Source: Symbiodinium natans (Eukaryota > Sar > Dinophyceae > Suessiales > Symbiodiniaceae). Taken from it: a stretch of 61,891 nucleotides of DNA. The notes beneath the pieces were generated by a model that had not been told where the DNA came from, made no database searches, and saw only the letters and a program-made list of their open reading frames with translations. Position numbers and translations under genes: made by a program. This document shows, in pieces, positions 32,156-43,817 of this stretch (positions within the stretch are counted from its first letter, which is position 1; every line of letters begins with the position of its first letter). Location: NCBI GenBank assembly GCA_905221605.1, contig CAJNDS010000391.1, positions 901,440 to 963,330 of the forward strand, read 5' to 3'.

Positions 32156-32273
32156 GTTTTCCGTTCACCTCAGCAAGCTACGCGGTGCACCTTGAGCCAC
32201 CACAGGTGGCATAGCGAGTTCACTGCTCTGTGCTCCCATCTCCTAAGAGATCAGGAGCCTAAGCTCTTCAACA
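31997..32273 (-). repeat. 5' LTR of element 1
   Basis: 277 bp, same sequence as 22701-22977. On the minus strand it starts TGTTGAAGAG and ends CATTCAACA. It holds the upstream in-frame ATG at 32155 and a TGGCTCAAG|GT word at 32189-32199. Transcription start and poly(A) site cannot be read from sequence alone. Confidence 0.97.
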
Positions 32274-32278
32274 GGTCT
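32274..32278. repeat. Target-site duplication of element 1, right copy (GGTCT)
   Basis: Exact copy of 22696-22700, immediately after the right LTR. Confidence 0.93.
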
Positions 32279-32295
32279 AGTGATGGTTGGCCCAT
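32274..32295 (-). pseudogene. 5' end of the host exon split by element 1
   Basis: Minus-strand ATG GGC CAA CCA TCA CTA starts at 32295 (context GACATGG) and runs 22 nt to the right LTR. It joins in frame with 22700-22289 when one target duplication is removed. An in-frame TGA lies two codons upstream of the ATG, so this is either the true start or an exon edge with an acceptor within CCTGAG. Confidence 0.4.
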
Positions 32296-33720
32296 GTCTC
32301 AGGACTTGCAGCACCAATGTGCTCAGATGAAAATCCAATCGGACTCCACGGCTCGAGCAGGAAAGTCAGCCGCAGGTTGTGTGCCCTAAGGTTGCGGTTA
32401 ACGGACGAAGTCTGGCCTAGTGCTTGCACAAGGCATTGCTGAAGGAGTCGGAGAGCGACTTGCAGAGTCTCACACGTTATCACAGGCTACTCTCATACGC
32501 TACTCTCGTCCCTCGGAATCCTGGATGTGGAGGTCGCGCTGCTCCAAATCACGGGCGCCGCCTGGGCATGAAACTTTCGAGGCACGCTACCGTTACGAAG
32601 CATACGATGGGCTTCTAGATGCTTCTAGAGGGCTGGGAGTGGGGTGGGAGCAGCAGTGCTTGGTTCATACTGGTGTCGCAGCGGGAAGTTGACGGTGTGC
32701 AAAGCGACCTGTTAATGGTAAGGGTCTGTGTTCGATGGCTCAGGCTTTCGATCACTTGTGGCCATCAAGCGGGTTGAGTGTGGAGCCAGGCTTGCTTGCT
32801 GTCATGCTGGAAGCACCACGATGAGCAACAAGGCACAGGTCAGGATGCTTCGGCTTCGGCATCTACCCGGGAGAAGAATCTGAAAGGGATTCTCCCGCCC
32901 ACACCTGTCCATGCGGAATAATCAAACGCCTGTCAGCTAACCCCCCCTTTCAGCTAACCCCCCCTTTCACGTCCAAACAAGTCAATACCTTTAATACCTT
33001 TTATACCTTTTCAGCGCTCGCCGAAACCTCGCTTCAGGCCGCAAACAATCCATTCAGGCCCCAACGCAGCCGTTGCTCCTCCAAGCAGCCTCTCACCTCA
33101 AACAGCAGTTACTGCAGCTACTGGGAGCAAGCGAGGCGGGGTCGTAACCACGTTTAATATGAACACACAACCACCAAAATGGATCACGCACCTCAGGGCG
33201 GATTCCCCCCCACCCACCCACCCCCCGGACGGTTGCCAACGTTGAGGTGTTCTTGCTGTGCTTTTTCGCCGGCCAACAACCCCTCAACGTTGCCTGTCAA
33301 GGGGGAGGGAGGGATGGGGGATACACTGTTGAGGTGTGTAGTTTACCAGCACGAACACGCCTTAACGCCCGCACCAGGGGGTGGGGGGTCCAGAGCTGGA
33401 ACCCGCAACGCAGGAGAGGCCCCCAAACTCCTTTCCCAAAACAAGCTCCTGAACCTCCCAACCTCCGATCTAACATGATCGGATCAAGTGTTATTGTTCC
33501 AAGCAATGCGCCGCGTTCTCAGGCTGCAGCCCGGAGTGGACACGTCGCGAATCCCGAAACAAACGAAACAAAAAAGTCCGGAATGTCAAGTCCTGGCCCT
33601 GTGTGTGCCGTGCGCAGCGGCCTCCGTCAAGTGCTGCTCGAGCAGCTTGCACCTCCGCTGTGGGACCGGCTCCGTGTTGGATATTTCGGGCGGTGTATGG
33701 CGTGGACCCCGATGAGGCAA
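32296..33720. other. No gene recognised; small direct and inverted repeats
   Basis: It contains a 17-bp direct duplication (CTTTCAGCTAACCCCCC type, about 32935-32968), a small AATACCTTTT repeat near 32985-33012, and a hairpin with 19-bp arms at 33237-33255 and 33274-33292. Reading frames are short or conflicting. Confidence 0.5.
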
Positions 33721-33732
33721 CGGTGCCAAAAA

Positions 33733-34030
33733 GAACATAGTGAGTCTTTGCGGTGCCCAGGCGCTCGGTCTCCTTGGCGTCCAGGCGCCTCTCCAACTCC
33801 TTCAGGCGCCTGTGTGCGGACGGAAGTATATGCAAACATGTTAAGAAGGCATGTGCAAGGGTGTTCAATGGTGACGAGGCGTGGGGATGCAGTGCAGAAA
33901 TTATGATTCCAGATTCGGCAAGAACATACCTGACGGGACCTACCGGCTCCCGAGTCCAACTCGCTAGGAGTGCTTCCTGAGGCCCCGACTCCTCTAGCGC
34001 CGACGTCCGCGCCGCCAGAGGCGACGACAC
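33733..34030 (-). CDS. Two exons of an unknown host gene (coiled-coil segment)
   Basis: Exon A runs 34030-33930 after a good acceptor (CAGCCAACACAG|GTG). It ends at a near-consensus donor (GTCAG|GTATGT). The intron, 33929-33810, is 120 nt and ends CCGCACACAG|G. Exon B starts at 33809 and codes RRLKELERRLDAKETERLG, a charged coiled-coil-like heptad pattern. Joining them in phase 2 keeps one continuous frame: SSPLAARTSALEESG... in exon A, VR at the junction, then the coiled coil. Because the intron is a multiple of three and stop-free, retained transcripts would also be read through. The downstream limit of exon B is uncertain; 33733 is provisional. Upstream exons should exist, since the frame is closed by TGA just before exon A. 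Product function is unknown. Confidence 0.45.
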
Positions 34031-34036
34031 CTGTGT

Positions 34037-37000
34037 TGGCTGACAGACTATTCAAGCGCGCAACACGAGGGAAGGCAAGCGCCACATCTCTCCATCCTCC
34101 TCTTCTCGACCCAAAGCAGACGTCGACACCGTGCGCAACGCTCAATGGCAGACGTCTCCAAGGCTCGGTCCAAGAATGGGCGGAGCATTAAACTTACATG
34201 AGGTGCAAGTTCGGGTTCGACCCTTACGAAACCTCGTGGCCAAGGAAGGAACAGGAATTGTGGAACTCATGCTGCTTGTTCCAGTACACTCTACAGTACA
34301 CTCTAGACTGAGGAACGCTTGCCTTGGAGATTGCAAAAAGAATCAGGATCCCGCCGTGAAGCCAATCCCAAGCGACCACGTACCGTCACACAGCCCTGAA
34401 GCCCGCTCACAAAGCCCTAAGAACTGCCAGGAAGCCAAGTTGCTCTGGTTGAAATCACCTTCACATCCGGACATCAGAACTGAACTCTCAAAATGCTAAA
34501 GCCTCTTCGAGCTCTTGGTATGAGGTTGGAAAGAGGATGTGTGTAAGGTCCAATCATAAGTGAACCCTCTCGACAAATAACATTGTGACGTCTTGGCCGA
34601 AAGGCCCCAATCCGAGGCTTGCTGAAAGCGAAGCTGCGGGCTCAATGCCCATGTGCCAGGACTCTTATCTTGGACTGCAGCTACCCATGAAACCCTTGAC
34701 AGCAGACTGCACCAACCCAAAAAACGGCGAAGCGTACCCGAAACTGTCTCGTACTGTATCGTACTTTTTCTTCCCTGTGCCCCACATACACCCCAAAGCC
34801 ACCGCAAAGTGCACCGAGCTCGGCACCCGCGGTGAGGGAGGCCGGGGGCTGTCCAAGACCACCTCTGCTCTCTCTACAGCTGTCAAGCCACGTGTCAAGC
34901 ACATGCGCAAGTTCTCCTGTGCAGTAAACCCACGCGTGAGCGTCCCACTGGGTCTGTGCCAAACTTCCTAGGCAAGTACTCGCCTCAGGGCATCGCAATG
35001 GAATCCCAAACCTTCAACAGCTGACTCGGTCTTCCACGCTTCGACAAACCCACAAGCAATCGCAACCTCGAACCGGCAAATCAAAATCTGATTTCGCAGA
35101 CAGCTCATGTGCAGGTGATTCTTTTTTCAGTGGAACGCATTCATGAACAACTTAAGGACAAGCCTGCGGACGATGCTCCCAACATTTACCCCTGCCAAAC
35201 TTGCAAAGGCGCCATGGCCCTGTTGGATGCTGAGCGAGCCACCCTGGTGCAAACCACCTGAGGCACACGGCGACGTACAGGTCAATGGCACAAAACTCGC
35301 CATGTCGAGAGCGGCTCTGAAGCTGCGCAAAAGCAACGTGTCAATGGGCTTGGATGAAATGAGCCTCAGAAATCCTCGCATCCTGTGTGACTTAGGTGCA
35401 GCATTCTGCAAGAAGCCACATGAAGCCCAGACTAAGTCCAGGCTTTGTCACTGAGTGGCTTAATATGACACGCCTCAGTGCACACGATCTGAGCGCTGCA
35501 CCCGAGGTGAAGGAGGCCGTGGGCTGTCTAAAACCACCTTTGCTCTCTTTCGGAGTGTTTGAAAGTACCAGGGCCGCACAATGGGGGCAAAATACTGCCA
35601 ATGGCTGTGCAGGCCAAGCCTGTCAGCCAGCTCGTTACCACAACCCTTCCAATCCACCTTGCAGATGCCATCATACCACCCAGTCATACCCTTGCAATCG
35701 AACTGCTGAGCCAACCACCCTCGTCCGGACCACCTGCAGCAGCCATGTACGGGGTTCAAATCAATTCCGGCAGAGGCTCTGCGACTCACAGCAGCATTCT
35801 GTGCCACACGCAAAGGAATCCTGGAATGGATCACACTGCACCAAACGGACACTTCGCACAGCATGCGTCACAGCAGACAATCCACATAAAACAGCCGTTG
35901 AGCTGCAGCTGGCAACTGGCCAACGGAAACTCTATGAAACTGAATCAAGTTCGAGCTCCCTGGGCAGTATACGCGCAAAACCTGGGCAACCTGACCAAAA
36001 CAAGAAGAATCAAGACGAAACCCCACTGAGTTGGGCACCCGCGGCGACGGAACGCGGGGGCTATCCGGGGGCGCCTGCACAGAGTACACACAGTACAGTA
36101 ATCACAGTACAGGCTCTTCGAGGTCTCTCTGCGACGCCAATCAGGCTGAGCGAGGCTTTGCAGTCGAGGTTGTAGGTTGTCGGGAGCTAGGTTGCGGGCC
36201 TGCAAAGAAGCGGACTGAACTTCATGGACTACGGCTGAGAATCCAGACGCCGTCCTTTTGCCTCACACCCGCAGCTGCCAAGAATCACACCGAAAACGCT
36301 GCACTGAAGGCTGCTGCTTCAGCCATGCCAGTGCGTGAGCCCCTCGCTGTCTCTTCGAAGGCACGTCTGCTTTGCAAGCTTCTTCTTAGTCTTTAGACTC
36401 CCGATACCCAGTAGCAATCAGAAGAGGCAGCCGCATCACGAAATCATGAAGTATCCTAGTCCTAGTCTCGGCTCTCAACTCTCGGCGCCAGGAGTGAGGA
36501 AGGGCTTGTGGCTGAGGATTCTTCAAGGCGACGATGGCGTTGAGCTCAGGGCTCCAGCCGCCGAGTTACGTGCAGCACCCGTGCTGCTGCTGTACAAATA
36601 ATCCTTATCTGCCAATGCCCGCTGGATGTTCGACTCCACCGCGGCATGGAAAAAGCATGGGATGCTTGACTCCAAGGCAACTCTGCTCGGGCTGCTGTTA
36701 GGCCAGCTTTTTTGCTTCTTGAAGCCAGGGCAGCCTTTTGGCTTTTTTAAACTCTCTAAGAGAGGCACCTCACACCTTTGCTTCCACCCCTGGCCACAAC
36801 AGCAACGTCAGGTAGGCTCGGCAGAGGCCCAGGACGGGCTCAGAGCAAACGTCCCCCCCCCCCCCCACACACTCTGTGACAACATCGATTACTACGGCAA
36901 GTTTCTGCAACTACTACTGCACCTGCGCAAACTCGAAACTGCCTGCACTGATCCTGACTACACAAAGCAACAATACCAAACCAGACAAATATTCAGCCTC

Positions 37001-37860
37001 GTATGCCTCGTGTCCATGGGCCTCCCACTACTGCAGGTCATCGTGCAAGACTTGTCGGAGACTCATGACAAGACAGGTCTTCAACTCAGGCCGCCTGAAA
37101 ATCCTAACCGCCGATCTAACCGTCTAACCTAAGCCTAGATGAATTGTGTCAACTCGTCTCCAGTGCCCGCGTATGGCACGTGATCAACACACTCCATTCG
37201 AATGAATTCCGCGACCGCCCGTGTCGGGCTCTTCTGCCAGAGCTTTGGCCTGTAGAGTTCACGAGTTGGGGCTGTAGCAGTCAGAGTGCACACAGTGAAG
37301 ATGTCAAGCTCAGCAGGCAGAGACTTGTTGGGAGGCTCTAAAACCAAGCCATGGCAGACCTCTCTGCTGTAGCATCAATAGTAGAATGGGCCCATGACTC
37401 TACTCATTTCACGCTTCAACACATCTGCCAAGGCAGCGGCAAGACGGTGAGCACCTGCACAGAATGGCACACTCGTGTGCTCAGCATGACCGTGCAGCTG
37501 GACACAGGGTGGTCCGAAAGCGCTTCAATCAGCGCAAGTCCAACATGAGCAGTGCCATCACATCACCATGTTCGTCATCGCCATCATCACCATCACAGCA
37601 GCCTAGATACCTACTATCGACCACAAGTTCGAGGATGGCGAATGTGCTGCGCCCAGCGCGAGGCCGACAAGTTCGAGGCAACTCCGACACGCTAGGAGCA
37701 CGGAGAGGCGAAACGCTAAAATTTAAACCGTCTGAGATGTTGTGCACAGCATCTGCCACATACGGCCAGCTGCACTTCCATGACTCATGCCATGTCAACT
37801 GACGAGACAAGATCCGACCACACTACAGCTGCCCTAAACTCACGTCCTGTGATTCGAAGG
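34037..37860. other. No gene recognised; dispersed GCACCCGCGG... repeat, poly(C) run
   Basis: Three diverged copies of a 30-60-bp motif occur near 34823, 35496 and 36028. A run of about 14 C is at 36853-36866. A 259-codon plus-strand ORF (35396-36175) has no domain and unnatural composition, so I do not call it. Confidence 0.45.
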
Positions 37861-37877
37861 CAAAACGATCAGTTCTG

Positions 37878-37966
37878 GCAGCGGCACCAGCAGCACCAGA
37901 GCAGCACCAGAAGCAGCACCAGCAGCAGCACCACCAGCAGCAGCATCAGCACCATCAGCACCAGCA
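37878..37966. repeat. CAG/CAC triplet repeat
   Basis: Imperfect AGCACCAGCAGC triplets, giving Ser/Thr- or Gln/His-rich frames on the plus strand and Leu/Val- or Ala/Gly-rich frames on the minus strand. Confidence 0.9.
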
Positions 37967-39408
37967 AACTTTCCAATGACTTCCTGCCTGGCGTGGCACA
38001 GGTCTTCCGCCGCAGCCGCCGTTGGGGCACCCAGCTCGGAACATTCTCGAAGCCTTCTTCCTCCAAGGCTCTCAAGCGGGGAGTGAGGACCGGTCGTAAA
38101 ACCGCTCGTTGTTGCGCTTCGAAGGAACAACATTCTCTAATACTCTTTGGGCACCACGCTGACAATTTTCCGAACACGTTGCACGTTAGGATCTTTGAAA
38201 CTTGGGCTCAATGATGGTAAACACGATCTCAGATCCCGAGCCCAGTGGTAGAATTTTGAAAGGATTAGGCGGGCTCAGGAATCCAACAACCGAATCACAT
38301 GGGAGGGAAAGGAAGGGAATCGCCTGAAAAGCGGGCGAGGCTGGGAAGGGCAAGGACAGAGAGAAAAGAGGTGTTGGGGCACGAGGCAAGAGCTACGTCG
38401 GGAAGCTTTTCGCGTGCGAAAGGGAATACCTCAGTCACCTACCGAGGGCAAGATAGGACTTTGCCTACGTGCCTTGCTGTGTCTGAAGGGCACCATGGGC
38501 ACCTGCGTGAACTGATTTTGAGAGGTGAAGAAGAAGATCCAACATCTCTAGCGTTTCAATGTTCCTCTGTTCTCATGTTCATGTCATAGTACCCTCTCGA
38601 GCTTGCCTTGCTCAAGAAGAAAGAACACATGGGTCAGCAACTGTCAGAAGCGTTGCAGCAGACCATGGACCTTCACGGACTTTGGGACGCCCAGCACGTC
38701 AGCCAGGAAAGAGCAGTGATCCTGAGAAAGACGCGACGCCGACACCTGTTTGACAAGCCCCGTCCCCTACAGCCGAGGACTCCACCTTGTCCAAAGAATC
38801 TTTTAAGAACCTGTCGAAATGGCTTGTTTACATCTCCAGGCTGCCGAGATTCAGAAGGTATCCAGTCCTCAGTGCACCCACAGATTGTGGTCTTCAACTG
38901 GTGGGTTCTCAGCTTGATACGCGTTGGCCCGAAGGTCGGCATCCCCTGGACGAGAACGAAGTCACGAAAGCACTGGACAGCACTGGAAAGCATTCGAGCA
39001 GGCATGCATGCCAGAACCCCGCCCAATGCTTCGCAGCTTCGCAACAGCACTTGAGGATCCAAGTGGCTCTCTGAAAACTGACAAGCTGGCGATGCTGCCA
39101 GGCAACGATTTTGGTGTCATCCGGAAGTCTGGTCCAGGAGCTTGCCACCTGGAACAGATAGAAGCTTTTGTTGGGTTGGATCGAGGACAGCAAAACAAAA
39201 CGGCTGAAGGCCAGAAGCCTGGAATGCTTGAACCTTAAGGCCCTAAGGCTGTGACTCCGGGCCAGGTGATTCCTCTCGGAGAAACCGAAACTCAACATGC
39301 GACTCCCGGGTCCCCCTCACCCCATCCTGTGCCACCTGCACCACGACAGCTAGTGCCCGTTTGCTCCACGTGCTCGCAGTGTCCCCTCGTGCTTGTTGGG
39401 CTTCAAGC
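37967..39408. other. No gene recognised
   Basis: Short overlapping ORFs only (longest about 148 codons, 38608-39054 plus, contradicted by minus-strand ORFs). Confidence 0.45.
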
Positions 39409-39446
39409 AGGCGAGACCCTCACGGCCAAAACTGGGTTTGGTCAAG

Positions 39447-40250
39447 GTCTCGTCCGCGTCTACTGGTTTTGGGCGCCACACTGTTGGTGGCAGTCAGCGT
39501 CTCGTCATGTCTCGTCCGCTTCTACTGTTTTTGGCCGTCACGGTCTCGTCCGCTTGTCCTGATTTTGGCCGTCACGGTCTCGTCCGTTTCTATTGCTTTT
39601 GGCCGTCACGGTCTCGTCCGCTTCTACTGTTTTTGGCCGTCACGGTCTCGTCCGCTTCTACTGTTTTTGTCCGTCACAGTCTCGTCCGCTTCTACTGTGT
39701 TTGTGCTTTTGGCCGTCACGGTCTCGTCCGCTTCTACTGTTTTTGTCCGTCACAGTCTCGTCCGCTTCTACTGTTTTTGTGCTTTTGGCCGTCACGATCT
39801 CGTCCGCTTCTACTGTTTTGGGCCGTCACGGTCTCGTCCGCTTCTTCTGTTTTTGGCCGTCACGGTCTCGTCCGCTTCTACTGTTTTTGGCCGCCACGGT
39901 CTCATCCGCTTCTATTGTTTTTGGCCGTCACCGTCTCGTCCGCTTCTACTGTTTTTGGCCGTCACAGTCTCGTCCGCTTCTACTGTTTTTGGCCGTCACG
40001 GTCTCGTCCGCTTCTACTGTTTTTGGCCGTCACGGTCTCGTCCGCTTCTCCTGATGTTGGCCGTCACGGTCTCGTCCGCTTCTATTGCTTTTGGCCGTCA
40101 CGGTCTACTGTTTTTGGCCGTCACAGTCTCGTCCGCTTCTATTGCTTTTGGCCGTCACGGTCTCGTCCGCTTCTACTGCGTTTGGCCGTCACGGTCTCGC
40201 TGCTTCTATTGCTTTTGGCATGCTTTTGGCCGTCACGATCTCGTCCGCTT
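39447..40250 (+). repeat. 34-bp tandem array, forward arm
   Basis: About 22 copies of GGCCGTCACGGTCTCGTCCG plus CTTCTACTGTTTTT, spaced 34 bp (for example starts at 39533, 39567, 39601, 39635). A few units have a short TTTGTGCTT insertion or lose part of the unit. One unit in opposite orientation precedes it near 39410-39435. 34 is not a multiple of three, so three units make a 102-nt coding period shared by all frames; ORFs of 299-311 codons here are an artefact of this. Confidence 0.95.
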
Positions 40251-40878
40251 CAAACAGTAGAAGCGGACGAGACTGTCACGGCCAAAAACAGTAGAAGCGG
40301 ACGAGACGCTGACGGCCAAAAACAGTAGAAGCCGACAAGACGCTGACGGCCATAGACAGTAGAAGCGGACGAGACTCTGACGGCCACAAACAGTAGAAGC
40401 GGACGAGAACGTGACGGCCAAAAGCAGTAGAAGCGGACGAGACCGTGACGGCCAAAAACAGTAGAAGCGGACGAGACGCTGACGGCCAAAAGCACAAAAA
40501 CAGTAGAAGCGGACAACACCGAAACGGCCAAAAACAGTAGAAGCGGACGAGACCGTGACGGCCAAGAACAATAGAAGCGGACAAGAACGTGACGGCCAAA
40601 CACAATAGAAGCGGACGAGACCGTGACGGCCAAAAGCAGTAGAAGCGGACGAGACCGTGACGGCCAAAAGCAATAGAAGCGGACGAGACCGTGACTTCCA
40701 AAAGCAGTAGAAGCGGAGGAGACCCTGACCGCCAAAAACAGAAGAAGCGGACGAGACCGTGACGGCCAAAAGCAGTAGAAGCGGAGGAGACTGTGACGGC
40801 CAAAAACAGTAGAAGCGGACGAGACCGTGACGGCCAAAAGCAGCAGACGCGGACGAGACCATGACGGCCAAAAGCAGA
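40251..40878 (-). repeat. 34-bp tandem array, reverse arm
   Basis: About 18 copies of the same 34-bp unit in the opposite orientation (AGTAGAAGCGGACGAGAC / GTGACGGCCAAAAAC), directly abutting the forward arm. The junction reads CTCGTCCGCTTC, AAACAGTA, GAAGCGGACGAG, a 12-bp stem with an 8-nt loop, so the whole block can fold into a hairpin of several hundred bp. Confidence 0.95.
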
Positions 40879-43817
40879 CAAATTAGGGTGGCACACGCGA
40901 ATGGAAGGAAGCTGGCACCTGCAAACATCGTCTCAGAGATTCCCATATCACTGCACAGACAGAACAGCAAAGCCAGTGTCTCGCGATACTTCCCACCCCC
41001 ACCCCTGCTCGTAACATCCCAACGACGAAGCGTGCTTCATCAATTGACTCAGAACCTCAACAACTCTTCACAGTACTCCTCACAACACCTGCTTACATTC
41101 CACATGCTGCTCCCCCTTCCCTCATGCCCCACACATCCCACCTCAGCCAGCAGGCCGGGCCTGCAAATCTTATGACGAGTGTGTCTGAGCACAAAGCAAC
41201 CCACCGAGCTGCCCTGTCAGGACCACAAGTTCCAATCCTCGTCATCAGCAAAGCACCCCAAGGATAGAAACAAATAACGGAGCAGTTCCATGATTCTATA
41301 GTAAATGATGGTCCCTTCTCGGGCACCTTTTTGATAGCCTATTTGAGGGCTCCGAATCAGAACAAAAGGGACCCCCATCATGCAGGAAGAAGCTGCCGTC
41401 TGAGTAGTGACTCGCCTGTGCCGAAGATCGGCAAAGACCTCCGCAGCGCTGCGAGCACGAGCCTCCGAAGGTGAATTGACTGAACCCTGGGCGTGCTTCG
41501 AAAAGCAAGTTCTTGCGTCTCTGAAAAAGTCATCTGAAATCGTATAAACCCACCGCCCCCCCAATACGCCAACCGTGCTCTCCATGCAGGTCACCAAATC
41601 CTGTGCTTCACTCGAAGATTTGCCATCGAAGATTTGCCGGCCATCGGCCCATGTTTGCGTAAAGGAACGCTCACCATTTCAATACCTTTCAATAAGACTA
41701 ACATCCTGCCACCCTGGTCACCGGCTCCTGCGAAATGAGCCACGCAAGGAAGGCAGCCAGCTCCATGCAAGCAACCTCGTAGGCCTTGGATGGCAATGCA
41801 CTATCCTGATCTAGGGCTCTCCTGCAAATCCGATTGCCCGAAACCCTGAGCATAAGCATGCATGCGTAAGCCACGCGATGAGCAGAACTGAATCGCCCTG
41901 GCAAGCCCCCAAGCCATAAGCAGCAAACACCTTCCGCACGTTCTAAAAGAGGCAGGCCGCATCCTGAGGATCACCGTCCCATTCAGCTTGGGTGCAGCTC
42001 GGACCACTTCCTGGGATCGACGTTGGGACATCTTGGCTGGTGCTCGAGGACACGGGTTTAGTTCAGGGTGGGGGGGGGTCAGAGGGTTTGGAGTTTGGGG
42101 TTCTTGTAGTCCGCTTTTGAAAATGTGCTTCTGTAGTTCTCATCTGTTAACGATCTTTATGTAGAATGGGTGCATTGCTTTGGCCAAGTGCGTGCATCTG
42201 ATCATGTACAAGACTTGCATCCCTGCAGAGCCGTGTCAGATGCAGAGAATCCGTGCGTAATAGAGCTTAACTTTCTCCGAGATTGCTCGCAAGCCGAAAA
42301 ACAAACAACAAACACCGGACGCAACTCAAAGGAAAAACACAAATTGCAAAGCCGAGCCTCCAGAAGCCATGAGCCACGGCCGGGGCATCGAGGGAGGCAG
42401 GGCCAAGTCCAGCTGCGATACCTCTGGCTCTGAAGAGCACCCAGGCTTGCAATGCGCGCGCTTCCTTCCCAGAGGCCTGCAGTCGGTTGAACCTTCGAGA
42501 AAAGTACCTCTGAATTCCAGGTGTGGTCGACAAGTACAGTTGCCGGGCCTGGGCTTGAGGTTGCGTTCACAGGAGTCGCTTGGGATGTTGCGTTGGGCTT
42601 GGTTTAGCCGTCAAGGCTGCAGAGATGTCGCATATTTCAGTAAGCATCCCTGCTGACTCCAAGAAGTCCCCGCATTTACGCTCCAGGCACCCTCCAAACA
42701 CATCGCACAAGAGACGCGCAGCAGATGCGGACACCTCTACCCAAGCCCGCAACCCTCATGGAACCAATTAGAAGCCAGGGGGCATTGACTCGGCTCCAGA
42801 GAGTTCGCACCATGGCTCAATCCGGAGTGTATCTCTCGAAAAGCATTCGAGTTGTAGAGTCTAAGTGCGGATTCCATCCATATTCTGAGACACCCTACCA
42901 TGCTCCTGGTCCATGATGGGCTTCTACAATCATCTTCTATCATTCGCTGCCTATGCATGACATTGCTGGCACAAGAGCTTCAGGTGTGCGCATTTCTCTG
43001 CGCAACAAGTGCTCCAAGGACTGCCCTGAGAACTCGGAAACGCCCCCCAGTACTGGAAGCGCGCTGAAGGCCTCTTGTCGGACACGCGGTGCCGGGCTCC
43101 GACTAACGGAGACAAGCTTGGCCTGAGAGGCACGTGGTGGGCTGAAGGTTCAGGGGTGCCTACTGGTACATGAGGATTTCGATCGGACAGCCGTGCCTGC
43201 CCTTTAAAGCAGCCGTATTTCAGGTGTTGAACTCACTGAGGGACACAGAACAAATAGCTGTCCAGTGACACTTGCTACATTGGTGTGCTATTCAGCCAAT
43301 ATCAGCACTGTAAAATATGCCTTTCTGGGGCGGCGCTCTGCTTTCGAGGACGAGCTGCTCTAAGGCACTTTGCTGAGCCCCCTGGAAACCAGGTCCTTTT
43401 CTCCCCCTCTGGAGCCTGATGGAGCTTGTCAATCGCGTCCCGAAGCAAAGTGAAAGCAAAAGCGCCCCGTCAGCGCGTCATGCATGCTCTACTCTTTCTC
43501 TACCGTGCTATTCAACACGCTTTTGGCCAAGACTGAGCCGAGCACCGGGAGAATGACCGGCGATCTTGATGTTCTTGGCGTGGACCTTCCAAGGCTCATT
43601 CCAAATTCAACCGCCGCATCGTCGTCTCAAGCCCAAGTTAAGAATCGGCTGCTCTTGTAAGACTCCCCTTTCCTGATTGCCAATATCTGTCTACTGAAGT
43701 CAGACAGGCGGTGCAAGATAAAAAGAATTGGGGCAGCCTGCTTCCCAACGCGCCGACGGTCACCGCGCATGGTGCGCATGGTGGAGCTGCGCAGGCCAGG
43801 AAGGCTCGGCTTCGACG
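40879..43817. other. No gene recognised
   Basis: Short ORFs on both strands, no domains and no repeats apart from a short poly(G) tract near 42069. Confidence 0.5.

Larger units (their letters stand above)
22701..32273 (-). mobile_element. Complete Ty1/copia-type LTR retrotransposon with C5-methyltransferase-like domain (element 1)
   Basis: A full-length 9,573-bp element with 277-bp LTRs (22701-22977 and 31997-32273), TG...CA ends and a 5-bp target duplication. A primer-binding site abuts the 5' LTR and a short G-rich polypurine tract abuts the 3' LTR. One minus-strand frame codes Gag, protease, integrase, RT and RNase H in the copia order (integrase before RT). Additional cargo between protease and integrase comprises a C5-methyltransferase-like domain and an overlapping frame. 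I found no difference between the two LTRs by eye, and the frame has no stop, so insertion is recent and the copy may be competent. It interrupts a host exon. Retroelements with cytosine methyltransferases have been reported from Symbiodinium, so the class is known; this exact architecture I cannot place. Confidence 0.95.

Noticed and set aside
35396-36175. 259-codon plus-strand ORF
   Set aside because: Unnatural composition rich in His, Thr and Cys, spans two copies of a dispersed repeat and lacks any domain.
39447-40878. CRISPR-like regular repeat array
   Set aside because: Units are contiguous with no unique spacers, switch strand, and sit in eukaryotic DNA; it is a satellite.
39361-40970. 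Several 150-311-codon ORFs with WPSRSRPLLLFLAVTVSS-type repeats
   Set aside because: Every frame on both strands encodes the same 34-residue repeat as a consequence of the 34-bp unit; there is no non-repeat domain.
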